A DNA stretch of 64,000 nucleotides. It comes from Pegea sp. RAD2-039. Taxonomy: Eukaryota > Chordata > Thaliacea > Salpida > Salpidae. Under the pieces are notes generated by a model. The model did not search any database, was not told the origin of the DNA, and was given only the letters and a program-made list of their open reading frames with translations. Made by a program: the position numbers and the translations under genes. Below are positions 38,756-51,827 of this stretch, one piece after another; the first letter of the stretch is position 1; each line of letters begins with the position of its first letter. The stretch lies in assembly GCA_034620365.1 (NCBI GenBank), contig JAQGEQ010000305.1:620001-684000 (forward strand). The letters run 5' to 3'.

Positions 38756-40254
38756 CTTGACTTAATTAGTTTTTGGTTCTGTAATCAAATTAGACAGGAT
38801 TAAACTACTTTTAAGGCTATAAAATTACAAAAATTAGTTGTCAGTGATTACTAAAATAAATAAAAATACCTTGATTCAAAAGTAGCACCCTACAAGAATT
38901 CCACAAATGTTCTATGTATACTTTGAAAGGTTTTTAAGAATTTAAAGATTCCGAATGAAGATTTATATTTGACGAAATGCTGATAACTATTTAATCAGTA
39001 GATCACAAAATGTCATGAACCTAGAATAATAAAACTTCAAGAGTTTATTAATACAATCAATTTAGTATATATAACTAAACATGCAAGCTCTCAAAAAAAT
39101 GTACAAAAATTTCAGCAGCCAGAGCTAAAGAAGTTTTAAAAGAACCTGTATAAACTCAACTGATATAATAAAGCTCCTTTATAAATGCTATTTATAACAC
39201 CTTTTAAATTAATTCTAGAACCTTATTATTTATTTATACTAAAATAGAGTTTTATTATATTATGTAGAACAATTTCTTATGAAATATAAAAAAATTATTT
39301 CAAATTCTTTAATACATTGTTAATTAAAATGTTTATTATTATAGTTTATCTATAACCTTATATTATATTTGAGATAAATTTGATATTTTAATTTAAATTT
39401 TGCAAATTAAAAATATTAACAATAATATGTTCCTTATTTTATAGACTTTTAAATATTTTTTAACTTTTACAAATTTGATATAATTTTGTCATGTGCTAAA
39501 TTTGTTAAATCTAAATCTCTAACAAATATTTTGATTAAACAGCCAGTAAATCAAATAGCTGATCATATAATAAGGCTGAATACAATTTATTCAAATATTA
39601 AAATAGATAACACTTAATATTTGATAAACTTTTATAGACAGTTACATTATGTCATTCTACTAAACCTGTTGTAAAAGTATTCATATCAAAATTGAATAAT
39701 TAATTTTAAACTTTATTTTATTTTTTAGCCTTTCAGTAAGTGTATTGTAAATTTGATTACCCAAATCAGGATTTCTCAAACGATGTCTTCAGTAAATCTT
39801 ATCTTTTCGAAAATGTTGAACAAACTTTTTTTAATGAAGAATGTGTTGCGCATTTTTATTTCTTTTTTTTTTTGTAAAATTGAGGAAACGACCTGGTTAA
39901 TGTGAAATGACGAAAACTTTATTGAAAAAGTTAACAAAAGACTGGATATGTAGTAGAAAATGTTTGTTGGTAGTAGGTAGAAATTAAATAAATTTATTTT
40001 TAACAGATGGAAAGATTTGCTTTTATAAATAATATTTAAACCCTAGAGTCAAAGTCATTTTTTTTGTAATCGACTCTAAACTCTTATTTCTGAATGTTCT
40101 TGAAAGTAATAGTTTGTACGATATAACACGTAGATTTTAAATATTATCTAATATAATATCATTATTTGAATCTAAATATTAAAAAATGTTAATTAAGTTT
40201 CACAATTTATCATATAAATAAAATTCAGGCTTATTTAGAGTCTTATATCACTAT
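38756..40254. other. Intergenic, R-SNARE upstream region
   Basis: AT-rich DNA with no coding frame or RNA gene recognised. It ends at the 3' tail of the decayed retrotransposon. Confidence 0.5.
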
Positions 40255-41000
40255 AATAATTGTTTATTTACTTGTTTGTTTGCATGTTTACAAAATAATG
40301 TATGACTGCAATTAATAAATGCAGCTCTTGTAACAAACCCTCAACATAATATAACTGAAGACAAATTAGTGAACAAGTCTCCAATACTGTAGTTCAACAT
40401 AAGGATGTAGAAAGATCATAACACAGAAAAATAAATAAAAGACGAAGAAAAATGAATTAAAGAATACAAGAAGCTACAAAAAAAACAATGAAAGTAAAGA
40501 AAATGGCAGCTACTGTACAAAGCATACTTTTTAAACTTAATTTTGAAAGAATTAACAAAATTTGCTGTAGTGATAGAGTCAGAAAGAAGGTTCTAGCCCT
40601 TGTTACTCTATTGAAAAGCTATTAGTCCAATAGCTGTTAAAAAATTTAATTGGATTAACTTTAAATGATAAACTTATGAGCATAAAATTTATGATCTTTA
40701 AAAAAGTCATTTAGCTAAAGTGAGATAACTCATTAATAAGTTAAACAGTAAAGTAAGGTTAGAGACAAGGCGTCGACTTTGCAGGGTTATAGATTATAAG
40801 CTTTAAAAGAAGATCCATGTATGAGGAAAAGAATATTACATCTAAGAAAAGATATTTAAGTAAAAGATTTTTGAACGGATTCAAGTTTAGAATATTTTTT
40901 AAAGGTAAATCGTTCATACAAAAGAATTGAGTTTTTACTAGTAATTATGTTTAGTAATTTGGAACAAACTTATGTGGTGTAGATTTAAAGTCTTTGTTAA
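40255..41000 (-). mobile_element. Decayed non-LTR (LINE) retrotransposon, reverse-transcriptase C-terminus and 3' UTR
   Basis: On the minus strand, broken frames give LINE C-terminal landmarks in the right order. KKYSKLESVQKSFT (about 40890-40930) corresponds to the LExVQRRFT motif. LQSRRLVSNLTLLFNLL (about 40735-40790) corresponds to the LxxRRxxxDLxxLYKI motif. NLLSDSITTANFVNSF (about 40560-40610) corresponds to WNxLPxxIxxAxxxNSF, its Trp now a TAG. Frameshifts and stops separate them. A non-coding tail runs to a TGTTTATT-type end at about 40255. The clade (CR1/L2/Jockey-like) cannot be fixed. Confidence 0.75.
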
Positions 41001-42612
41001 AGCATGAGAGATATTAACAGATTTTTATTAATCTTTACACAATATATCTTTCTATAAATTGTATCTCGTCAGTAAACGAAGTAATCTACGCAAAGGACAA
41101 TTTTCATACAAAATTTAACGTCTATCATGTATGCCAATTTTTAAATTGAAAAATGAGTTTTTGAAAGAATTTGAAATTAAAATTTCGAAACAGCTTATTT
41201 GCATAAGACTGGTTTCTTTATTAGAATTTCAGGGCCTACAAACATAAAGTCATATTCCTTTAATCTAAGATCGCTAACTTGTTATGAAGAGTTCTGAATT
41301 GTGGCATAAAAGCTTACCAACAGGAGGCCAGATTGGCACTTGAACTTTTGTGAACAATTCTTCAGGGTAAAAGTAACTCAATACGGAGAAGAAAAATGAT
41401 ATTAGATCAATACTGCGCAAATATAATTATTTCTCAAAAGAAGTTAAAAGTCACTGATAATAGCTAATCTTCTTGAAACAGTTGGAGTAAATCCGAAATG
41501 ATCTCCAAAAACATACATGGGACATTACTTAGAGTAAAAGTTGAAGGTGTTAGAGGCATAACTTGAAGCTGAATAAGAAGTGTGGCATATTGGCAAGATC
41601 TTGATAGTTGCATCCTCAAACAAGACAGTCACGCTTAACACTTTAGTAGTACTAAGAATATCCTTCATTAAGGATCAAAATAAGGATTTAAAAGAGATTG
41701 ATTATTACTTTATCACAAACTATTAGGAAGAGTTTCAAAATATTCATTACCACGCCGCTACTGAAGCACTATCTATTAAAGTTTCCACTTTTGGCAAGAA
41801 CGATCTTAAGCACAAAATAATATTCCGCACCAACGACGTAGCAGCAAAAAGGAGATTTTGTATCAGGCAGCAGGGAAATTTATTTAAGTATTAATAAGGT
41901 TCAACTGGTGCAACTAAGGTGCAATGGCAAAATCCTTTATTTGAAAAAAGTAAATAATGTTTTTTATGTATAAAGCCTAGTTAGAACTACGATATTTTTG
42001 CATTGATCTATTTATTTTTAGCTTTACTAACTAAAATTATTTCTTTAGTACAATGATTTTCTATTATTCATTTAACATATTCTTATAAAATAGTAAATAT
42101 TATCTTGGAAATTATAAACGTTTTTCTTTGCTTTATGAAACAGGATTTCATTTCTTACTTTCTTTTCTAACAAATTAAAAAAAAGATTTTTTAAAACCAC
42201 TTTTTGGCTAAGTTTAAATTAAAAAAATATTAAAAGATTTGATGACATTTTTACAACCTATAACTAAGTTTTAATGACTGCTTTAAATATAGGTAACTGC
42301 TACTAGTTTAAAAACCTTATTTTAATAGTATAATACAAATTAAACAGTGACTCATCTTATATATTTTAGAAATGAATACAAAGCTAAATTAAAACTATAA
42401 TTGTTTAATTCTACTTGCAATTTATTTGTATTAACTTCAAATCAAAAATTATTTTTAAAAGTTTGAGCCATTTTTAACCTTACAAAAACATTTTTAAAAT
42501 AGCTCCATATTGTACTTATTTTAGCCATTTTAAATGTTTACAAAAGTAGCCAGTCAAGATTACACGTTGACTTTGACAATTACATTTGCTCCAGATACAT
42601 TTGTTAGTAATC
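41001..42612. other. Intergenic, possible further element debris, DHDH upstream region
   Basis: About 41250-41950 is less AT-rich than its flanks and reads like old transposon debris, but no motif is firm. The rest is AT-rich with nothing recognised. Confidence 0.4.
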
Positions 42613-45600
42613 ATGACCCAATCTACTAATTTAAAATGGGGAATATGCTCAGCAGGAAAAATTTGTCATGATTTTGTTTTAGCTTTAAACTCTTTACCTT
42701 CTGATCAACACACAGTGAGTTAGGTTTTGCAAAATTATAAGAATTATTTCTATTATGAAAAATATGGCTGAATAAATTATACAAATTGTTTTATTCTTAT
42801 AAACTTTTTTTCAATAGTTTGATTTATTGTTTTAAGAGTATTTAACTCATTAATTATAAATACATTATAAATTAAAAAAATAATAAAGATTTTAATAATT
42901 TTAATAATAATTGAATGCATTCATAAATTCATACAATTTTTTATTCTGAAGCTTATAAATAAGAATATTTCAGAGAAAATCAGTTTGTAATAATAACATT
43001 TAATTACTTTTACAACCTTATCAAACCTATATAAACTTCTATATCTAAAAATACTCAGATTTGTGATTATAGTAATAATGATGATTACCATTTATGTTTT
43101 TTTAGTACAACAGTTGAATAATTTATGTTTTAATTGCAGTCATGACTAATCAAGTGAACATTTTATTAAAAATAGTAGTTTTATCAATTGTTCAGAAGCT
43201 TGAACTTTACTTTGAGAATTAAAATTACAGATTTATGCTCAATTACTTTATTTAGTTTTGTAATAAAATATTTGAAATTGTTTTATTTCTAGATAAAAGC
43301 AGTGGCTGCACGAGATCTCGAAAAAGCAAAAGAATTTGCTGCTCTTCACTCAATTGAAAGATCTTATGGTTGCTATGAAGAACTTTCAACTGATGAGGAA
43401 ATTGGTTAGTTGTTTTTTGACAAATATTCAACATTTTAATCAAGTTTGAAAACTCTTGGTTACTCATGTGACTTTCATGTGGCTTGGTAGTAATGACTAG
43501 TTAAGTTTAGATTGGCTATAACCGAGTTTGGGATTTTTAGCTAAAGATCGCACAAGGAATGCATGTTAGAGAGATCTACAATTTTATTAGATTACATCAA
43601 ACTCTAAGCTACAATCATACCAATTAGGAAATATTGAAAATGTTGCAACCGAAAAATCTTTGTTATTCTAATTTAGTGTATTAGAAAATACGATGTACTT
43701 AAAATACACTCAAAATTTTGTTATGTTATTTTCAATACCGCCACCTAGAGGATGAACTTTATTTGATAATTAACAAAATATATTTTTTTAGTTTAAATCA
43801 ACCCAAACTTTTCAAAGTTGTTTGTTTAAAACCATAGAACTTCAAACCCTAAATAATTATTTTATATTCAAACATGATTATAATTTTTGCAATTATTTTT
43901 GTTTACAATTAGATGTCGTCTACGTGGGGGCCATTCACACAGGACATTTCGATCTAAGTATGAGGATGTTAAAATCAGGAAAACATGTCCTGTGCGAGAA
44001 ACCGCTTTGTGTAAATGTGAATGAAACTAGGAAGTTGGTGGAATTTGCTAGAAGCAAAAAGCTTTTTTTAATGGAAGTGAGTTGGTTTATACTTTTAAAG
44101 TAATTGAAGCATAGTTATCTGAATTGATGCCAACTTTCTCTAAGATATTCATAATATTTCATCTATCATCTGATCAACTTTGCAAGAAGCAAAAAAATAT
44201 TTGTATTTTTTTAATTTAAATTGACTTTTTTAAAATCCAGTAAATTATTAATGTCCCAAAATGAGTTGAAGCGTAATAAAAAAAACTTTGATTTCTAACA
44301 TCATTAAAACTTCAATTCTTGCGTAATCATCAATGATAAATTAAGAAGAAGATTTCAATTTATTACTTTCATCTCTAAAAATGTTCGTTCTTCAAAACTA
44401 AATTCATCAAGAAATTATTTGAGGAACATTTTTCGAGCAAGTCATCAAGAATTTTAAGATCTGTTTTATATCCGTTATGCTTGAAACAAACCTTTATAGC
44501 AACTTGTAATAAAACTAATTTAATGATTGTAATAAAAGTTTTTTACTTGTCATATAAAAAATTACAATTAATCATTTTAAGTGAGTTAAATTTATGAAAA
44601 CTTTTTAGCCTTTTTCACATTTTACATTCAAGAAAACTGATATTTCGTTTTTATATCAGGCAATTTGGAGTAGATGCTTTCCTGCTTATAAAAAAGCAAA
44701 AGAAATTATTGACTCGGGATTAATCGGAAAAGTCCGTTTTTGTGCTTCAGCATTTGGTTCATATTCTGATCCTCTTCCTACAAGAATAGAAAGATTGGAT
44801 ATGGCTGGAGGCAGTCTTCTTGATATAGGTATATTTTGGTTTAGAAACCCTAAAAAATTTGACTTATTTGTTAACCAACATAACTTTAAATTACTTTTAA
44901 AATAATCAGTTTTTAATTTTAGGGATTTACTGCGCTCAATTTTCACAATTTGCTTTCAACAACGAAAAACCAATAAGTCAACAAACTAATGGATCTTTAT
45001 TAAAAGTTAGTTTAATCAAAATATCAACAATATTTGTAATATAAAGTTTAATCTGCTGAATAGAGTGGAGTTGATGCTGATGCTAATATTTTGCTGAAAT
45101 ATTCTGATAACAGATCTGCTGTCATTAGCTCTTCAATAAAAACATTTTTATCTAATGAAGGTACAATACACGGAACTAAAGGATACATTAAAGTAATAGA
45201 AATTTTTTTAAAGTTTCAATAAATAGACGCATTTTTAAATTTTTAATTTAAAGTGTATGAGAATTAGAACTTAGTATATATAATTGAAGTTTTGAATAAC
45301 AACATTTTGTTAAAGTTTGGACCATTATTCTGGTGTCCTACAACTATAGAAGTTTACAACAAACATAATAAATCAGAAACATTTGTTTTTGATCTACCTT
45401 CGGTTCCTGAAAAGATAAAATATAATTATAGAAATAGCCAGGGCTTGCAATATGAAGCTATCGAAGTAAGAAAATGTATTTTAGAAGGTCAGTTTATCTA
45501 AAAATTGTAATCTTTAATTATTAACATCTCAGCAAAAACTAACTTTGTAACAATAGGTCTCACGGAGTCACCTCTGTATACTGGAAGTGATAGTATTCAT

Positions 45601-45672
45601 GTTGCTGAGATATTGCAGCAAGCAAGGTTTGATTTGGGATATTATTTACCACAGGATAAAGTACAACGTTAA
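42613..45672 (+). CDS. DHDH: Trans-1,2-dihydrobenzene-1,2-diol dehydrogenase (Gfo/Idh/MocA family)
   Basis: Eight exons, all in phase: 42613-42714, 43293-43404, 43913-44076, 44660-44828, 44923-45005, 45064-45192, 45316-45487, 45557-45672; 348 residues (human 334). The enzyme oxidises dihydrodiols of aromatic compounds, or D-xylose-type sugars, with NADP+ in the cytosol. The N-terminal Rossmann fold contains LKWGICSAGKICHDF, aligning with human LRWGIVSVGLISSDF. The catalytic region GKHVLCEKPLCVN matches the family GKxVLCEKP signature, with Lys of EKP the catalytic residue. Later blocks LDMAGGSLLDIGIYCAQF, HGTKGYIK and FWCPTTIEV follow the human order. The start matches the family N-terminus. 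Introns 1-3 are about 500-580 bases with nothing recognised inside. Confidence 0.93.
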
Positions 45673-47544
45673 AACTGTTGTTTCAACTCTTTTAAAATAT
45701 AATCACTCTCATTATTATTCAATAATATTATTTAGCAATTTATAAAAATGCATCTTCTAGTTAATTTGTATTTGTTGTTATATTGATAATTCGTGTTGAC
45801 TATACCTTATTTGTTTCGTGTTTATGCAATAAGCCTATTTCGTAATTTGAATTATTATTCGATCAAAAATTAATTTTAAATTGGTTTGAGGGTTACCAAA
45901 CAGATTTTTTAACTTTAAAAAATCAATTAGTAATAAAGTAAAAAAGCAAATTAAGATTTGACGAAGTTTTTTAATCTACTTATACAAAAAACACATGATA
46001 TGTTTGATCGTAAGTTAACTGTAGTTAACCACAGCAAAACAAAAGACCAATAGTTAATTACACTTGAGCTAAATTACTTAAAATCAAACAAGCAGAAAGT
46101 TTATAATAATCTATCCAGTTTACATGAACTTTAAGTAAATTTTTAAACTTTAATACTAGCAAAAAATTAACTTAGAATTTTTGAGTTGTATAGAAACAAA
46201 TAGATTTTTGAGATTGTATATTTCAATTAAACCGCATTTTAAGGAATTGAAAAAATTAGAAACTATTTTCTGAAAAAACTGAAAATAGACTTATCGTAAA
46301 AACTTGTAAATGTTTTGTTATCTAATCTAAACCTGTTTTTTATTATATTGTGTTTATATTTTTAAAACTTTAAATTGATTTTTAATTTGCAAAACTAATT
46401 TGTTCTGTGCATTAGAAACAAGTTCGTAATGAAATAAACACAATAATTTATTTTGTTAGCAAGTCGTAAATAAACTAATAAGAAAAGAGTTTTTATATTT
46501 GCTTAATTTTTGTCATTTGTCTTTCAATATAAAATAATAAATGCGAAACATAATGAGAAACAAGTAAACTCATTGAAACATTCCTAAGTGAAACTAAACA
46601 AATATGCATCAGACAGATATTTAACTTTTAGATTTCAATCAAGCTTTAAAAGTCAATGCTTGAATGAAAATCTGTTATATTAATGAGCTTATGGTGGAAC
46701 TTTTGAATTCAATATTGCTTTGCCAGCTATAATGAAGTTATAATAACTACACTACTTATAATAAGCGATGAAACTTTTTACTTGAAATGCCAGCACCAGA
46801 ACTTACTTAATTGCGTAAATTTTTAACTCAAACTTAAATTGTTTATTCGTAAAACGGACATAAGGTACACTAACCTAAATCTTTATCAAATTAATTTCAA
46901 TTTTGTTATTTAACCTTGAAGGACTCAAAATTAAAAATTCTTCAGCTTTTAAAAACTTTAAAATTTTAAGGATGTCAATATAAATAAGAAAAATTAAATA
47001 TGCAAATGATATCATTTCTTTAGTTGAAATACAACTTCATGAATTAAATTCAAAGTTTTTGAATAAACTTTATAGACTTAAAAAGATTTTGTTGCCGCAT
47101 ATGTAAAAAGAATACGAGTAAACATATTTCCAACTACATTAGTTGTAATTAAATCAGATGATCAAATCAAACTTGTAGAACTTGAATATATTTTATAATA
47201 AATATTATGTTACAAAATAAAACAAATCTTTAAATCGATGTAATATCTTAATTTCATTTTTTTGTGGTATTTCTAAGTAATAGGTAATAACAAAATACGA
47301 CGAAACAGCAAAATAGTTGGCGCTAAACATGTACTAGGAACGATATGAAAACATCAGTTAGAGTCTTGGTAGTTAGTGACTTGATTCTTGATTTAAATCT
47401 TTAGAAAAGTGCAAACTATCACATTGTAACCGGCAGATAAAAGCTTTTATCAGCAATAAGACATTTCACAAACAGACGAGGAACGTTGTACTCGAGTATT
47501 TTCATCATCAATATCTCTAACATTAAGTAAGATGAGGATCGTCT
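45673..47544. other. Convergent intergenic region between DHDH and ChaC
   Basis: The 3' ends of two genes face each other here. The DNA is AT-rich; no coding frame, RNA gene or repeat was recognised. Confidence 0.5.
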
Positions 47545-48370
47545 TCAGGAGCATGCTTTTTCAAGTGCAAGTAAATGAGAATCTAAAGCTGAAGGAGGGA
47601 AGTTTGTTCTCAACTCTTCAATTAAATTTAAAAGATATTGAAGATTTGAGCCGCAGACTCCGAAGGATTTACAGATACAGTTCGCGATGCTGGAAACATC
47701 TTTTGATTCGATGTAAAGATCATTATTAGGATCAGCATAAAAAACAAGAGATTGAAAAGGTGAAGATAAACTAGGATTATAGGGATGAACATTTTCGTAT
47801 CTTATGACGTAACCTCCATTCTTAACCTCGCGATCTAAGACATGATCAAGAGCAGCACAGATTTGATCTTTACCCTGGACACAAAAAGCCTTCCCCCATG
47901 TTTCCCCTCCATCACATGGAACTAAAGTAGCAACCGCAGCGGGCTGAGAAAAAAATTAGATTTTCAAAATATATTTTTCAAAATTTTCAATCAATTATTT
48001 AATCTGATAAAAAATTAATTGTTTTAAAATCTCTCTTGATTTTAGCTTCAAAGTAACTCACTGATTCCACAGTTCCTCTATGATGGGTATTCCCCTGCCA
48101 AAACCTTCTTACATAACCATTGATGGCACCAATGATTGATTGTGAAAACTCAAAGCCAGGTTTCCAAATCAGTGAACCGTAACCAAATATCCATAATTCT
48201 GGTATTCTTTGATTCGATTTATTAATTAATTGACACAATTTTGATGAAATGCATCCTTCATATCTCATTTGAGTGGAGTACATACAGAGGCAGAGATCGT
48301 TTGATTCAGTCTGCTTCTTCAGTAGTGAAGTCATCATTGTTTCTTGAGAACTTTTGGCCTGAGGTGGCAT
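47545..48370 (-). CDS. ChaC-type gamma-glutamylcyclotransferase (glutathione-degrading)
   Basis: Two exons, 48370-48062 and 47943-47545 (phase 0), encode 235 residues. ChaC enzymes cleave glutathione in the cytosol to 5-oxoproline and Cys-Gly. Evidence: LWIFGYGSLIWKPGF, the family substrate-binding P-loop-like YGSL motif; RRFWQGNTHHRGT; AVATLVP; ETWGKAFCVQGK; and DREVKNGGY, whose Glu is the catalytic acid/base. The C-terminus ends SHLLALEKACS as in CHAC2 (EHLFALEKL). The VQG and REVxNGGY blocks are closer to CHAC1. An N-terminal extension of about 55 residues with several Cys and Met precedes the domain; a start nearer LWIFGYG is possible but the phase and open frame favour the upstream ATG. 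Confidence 0.88.
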
Positions 48371-51300
48371 GATATTAAACTTTCAATCAAATGTTTTTAG
48401 AAGTTTAAAATAAAACAAATTGTTTCTGTGAAACTAAAACACATTAGAAGCTGACAGATTCAACAAATTGACAAAAAGACGAATTAGTTTTAAACATTTC
48501 AAAAATTGCAAAATATTCTGCTTAATTTATATAGAAAGTAAAGCTTTCTAAACATACCAAAAAAAAATCATCAAAATTAATATAGTTTTTGAAACTATCA
48601 GCTAGTAATAATCAGATTTATCATTTTGAAAGTTCGTTAAATAAACTTTGAACAACAAAATTGGCTTACTTTAAAAGTTAATTTCTCCTAACCCTTGACT
48701 TGTTTACTAACTTCATCATTGCTACAATTCTCAACAATTATTTTTTTGAATTGCTTTAAGTAGGAGGCAGAACACCAAAGTAAACCAATCATTGCTAACT
48801 ACTATATCACATGATAAAAACTGTCTGTAGTTTGTGTTATGATGTAAAACTATTCATAATAAAATAAGAGACATTTTTGCAGCCATTAACTTGAACTTTT
48901 ATGTTTCTAAATTCATGAAAATAATTTTTCTTACTGAAAATCTTCGACTTAAAAAACAAACACAGATTTCAAAATTAAGAATTAATTAATATATAAATGA
49001 AAGAAAAAATTCGAAATACTTATTAAAGCAGAACAAATTCATAACTGTCTGATTTACCAAACAAAAGATAGTATTAAGCCTTTTCTTCTAAGTTCATGTG
49101 AGTAGAAACAGAAATATGAGATGCAAGCATCACCGACATTCTTATTTATGTCTGAAGTTGAACTGATAAAATATTGCATCATTTTTTTTAGTTTCGATAT
49201 GATGCAACTTTGAATAGTAAATCATACTCAAATGAGTGAATAATCATTTTTTATTGTTCTCTTTAAATCTAAGTCTTTTCTTAATTGCTAAAAAAAAATT
49301 TATAATTGAAGCTAGATATTCAAAAATACAAATTGTATGCTGTTTATTTAAAATGACTTTTTAAAAACAATTTCAAACTAACATTTGCATCAACACTTGC
49401 TTATTTAAATGCTTGAAATAAAACGTTATTTTTAAATATATAATATTAGTGGCGATTTTCACTAAAATTCGTTTCATCATATGATACAAAAACAGGTTTT
49501 AGAAATTTTTTTGTCTTCACAGTAAATATTTATTTAAAACTAAGATCTTTTAATAACTCGATTTCAGTTTTGCTTTAAAACTGAAAAATAATGTAGAAAA
49601 CATATCGCTATATTTTTGTTAATCGTTTAATTTTGATACTTTTTCGTTTACACGTCAAATAGATCTAATCTGTGAGAATGTGTGTTAGCGAGAGGTGCTC
49701 TTTTCAGGCACCCTCCTTCACATTTATTGAAATAAATAAATAAATCTGTGAAAAACTAATTTCAAAATATTCGATTAATTATCACTAATTTCTGATACTA
49801 ATTTCAGACATTAGAACTTTAATGTATCTACAAAGACAATTAGAAACTTGCGTTCAGTATTTCAACTTGTAAGGTTTTCAACCAAATACTGAAATAAGTT
49901 TGAATAAACGAAACGGTTTTGCTGCTGATAATTAAAGATGCAGTCTCCAGATATCAATGAAGATCTTCAAAGCTCTATTTGGTATTTACTTTCATATTAC
50001 ACTTGCTTCAATGTGTATTAAATAAAACTAGTTATTAAAACATAAGTAATATTTTTTGAACATCTACACTACATTAAGGTAGTTGTACAAATGCGTGAAC
50101 GACCTCTGATATGATAATCAAGGTCTATTAAATTATCTTTTCACTCAAAGAGATTAGTGTCACATATTCACAATAAAACATGCTGAGTGTACAGATGTAT
50201 AAAAACTACTGTCATACATCGAGTTGTAATCTGATGTAAGTGAGTTATAAATCCAGTTTAAAAATTTAATTAATTTTATTAGTAAATGATTGACGTCATT
50301 TTAAACGAAACGTCCTTATTCTATGAAAAACAATTTAAATTATTTTAAATGCTTGAAATGTATTAAACTAATAAAAACTGCCTCAAAAGATTTATTACTT
50401 TAATTATAGTTGAGCACAACTCTATAAATCTTCAGAGCTTTCAAAACTCTAATTTACATCTTTATCTGATCTCCAGTTTTGCTGAATCAGTTGTAATGAA
50501 AACTCTACTTGTTTTTTTAGAAAATCCAAAAATTGTATTATTAATTATGAAAGTAAAAAAATGTTCAGTAAAAACGACATTTGATAATAAGCAAAACAAA
50601 ATTGTAAATGAAATGTAAAAGTAGTCTGTATTCGAATTAAAATGTTATTTTAGTACAATGAAGTTTAGATTAACAACAAATATCTGTTTTTAAAGTATTT
50701 AGTAAACAATTTCTTCTATTTTTTTTAATGAAAATCATCTTACCCCTTGTTATGATCTTGATCAGCTAATTGAACTTTTTCAACCGCTGGAAATATACTT
50801 TAATGAAAAATAATATTGCTTAAATTTTTTAAGTAGAATTTTCAAGAACAATAAACAAAATCTTAAAATTAGTAAATGAAAAAATTGTTGCAAATTAAGT
50901 CAGCAAAAACTACATAAAACTACATATTTACTAATTTACAGATAGAGTATCTAGAAATAATTTTTAATAAATAGCTTGGTTAAAATACAAATAATTTAAG
51001 ACATTTTATTACAATAGTTAACAGCGGTATCCACCTAGCATTCGGTATTTCATGATATAATGTAAGATATAAAGTAAATTCATTTTAAACTACTGAATCA
51101 AACATTTATCTCAAAGTAAATGAATTTCATATAAAATTTTGATTAAATGACTTTGATTACAAGATATTATAAGGAGTTATTTTAGTGAAATAAGTAGTTT
51201 AAAAAATTGTTATCAAATTATCTATATAAGTAAAAGTGAACTAATTTATTTTTTAAAGTCTAAAAGCAGCTTTACTTTGTGAAATAAGCTTCAGATACTC

Positions 51301-51827
51301 AACACTTTCTGAATTAAACTTTGATACTAACTAACAGAATCAATTCTAAGAACTGTCTTTGGAGACTAACTTCAAACTGATGTAAGTTTACCTCTAAACC
51401 ATGGTTTTATCACACCTGATTTTTCTCCACGATTTTAAAAGTGCTTACTTCTAACACTACAGTATTATTGTTTCTATAAATAATTAATTAAGTTAGCAGT
51501 AAAATAAACAAACACTTTTTATGAGAAAATAATTTAAGTCTTATCTTGCAAATGATCAACTCGCATCCATTAATCAACAAAATTAGATCTTTGTATTTGA
51601 AAATCTACACTTAATATTACAATCTGGTAAATAGACTACGCATCAATTAACAGTGCTTACCAAATTGAACAATTTCTTAAAGTTTAACTTCTATTAGTTC
51701 TATGAAATAAATTAGTAAAATAAAAGTTAGATCAATAATTAAAAAAAGTAAAAAAATATGAAAAAGTTCTTGTGACATGTTTTTGTACAGAAAAAGTTGT
51801 TTTGAAAGAAGCAGGGTGTTGAGGAGG
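48371..51827. other. Intergenic region between ChaC and WDR19
   Basis: 3.5 kb of AT-rich DNA that contains the second copy of the stem-loop repeat (49656-49745). No coding frame or RNA gene was recognised. It should hold the ChaC promoter at the left end and the WDR19 3' UTR at the right end. Confidence 0.5.
49656..49745 (+). repeat. Dispersed stem-loop repeat, copy 2
   Basis: Plus-strand partner of the element at 4103-4193: CAAATAGATC, then TGTGAGAATGTGTGTTAGCG, then a GGTGC/GCACC hairpin (49694-49698 with 49708-49712) with a 9-base loop, then a tail of AAATAAATAAAT. The hairpin differs from copy 1 at one pair, and both sides change together. Confidence 0.6.

Noticed and set aside
41770-41900. 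Possible hAT transposase C-terminus (plus strand frame containing KFPLLARTIL and KGDFVSG)
   Set aside because: FPLLA followed by an SAPT block is suggestive, but two stops fall in 40 codons, nothing upstream fits, and the signal is too weak to call.
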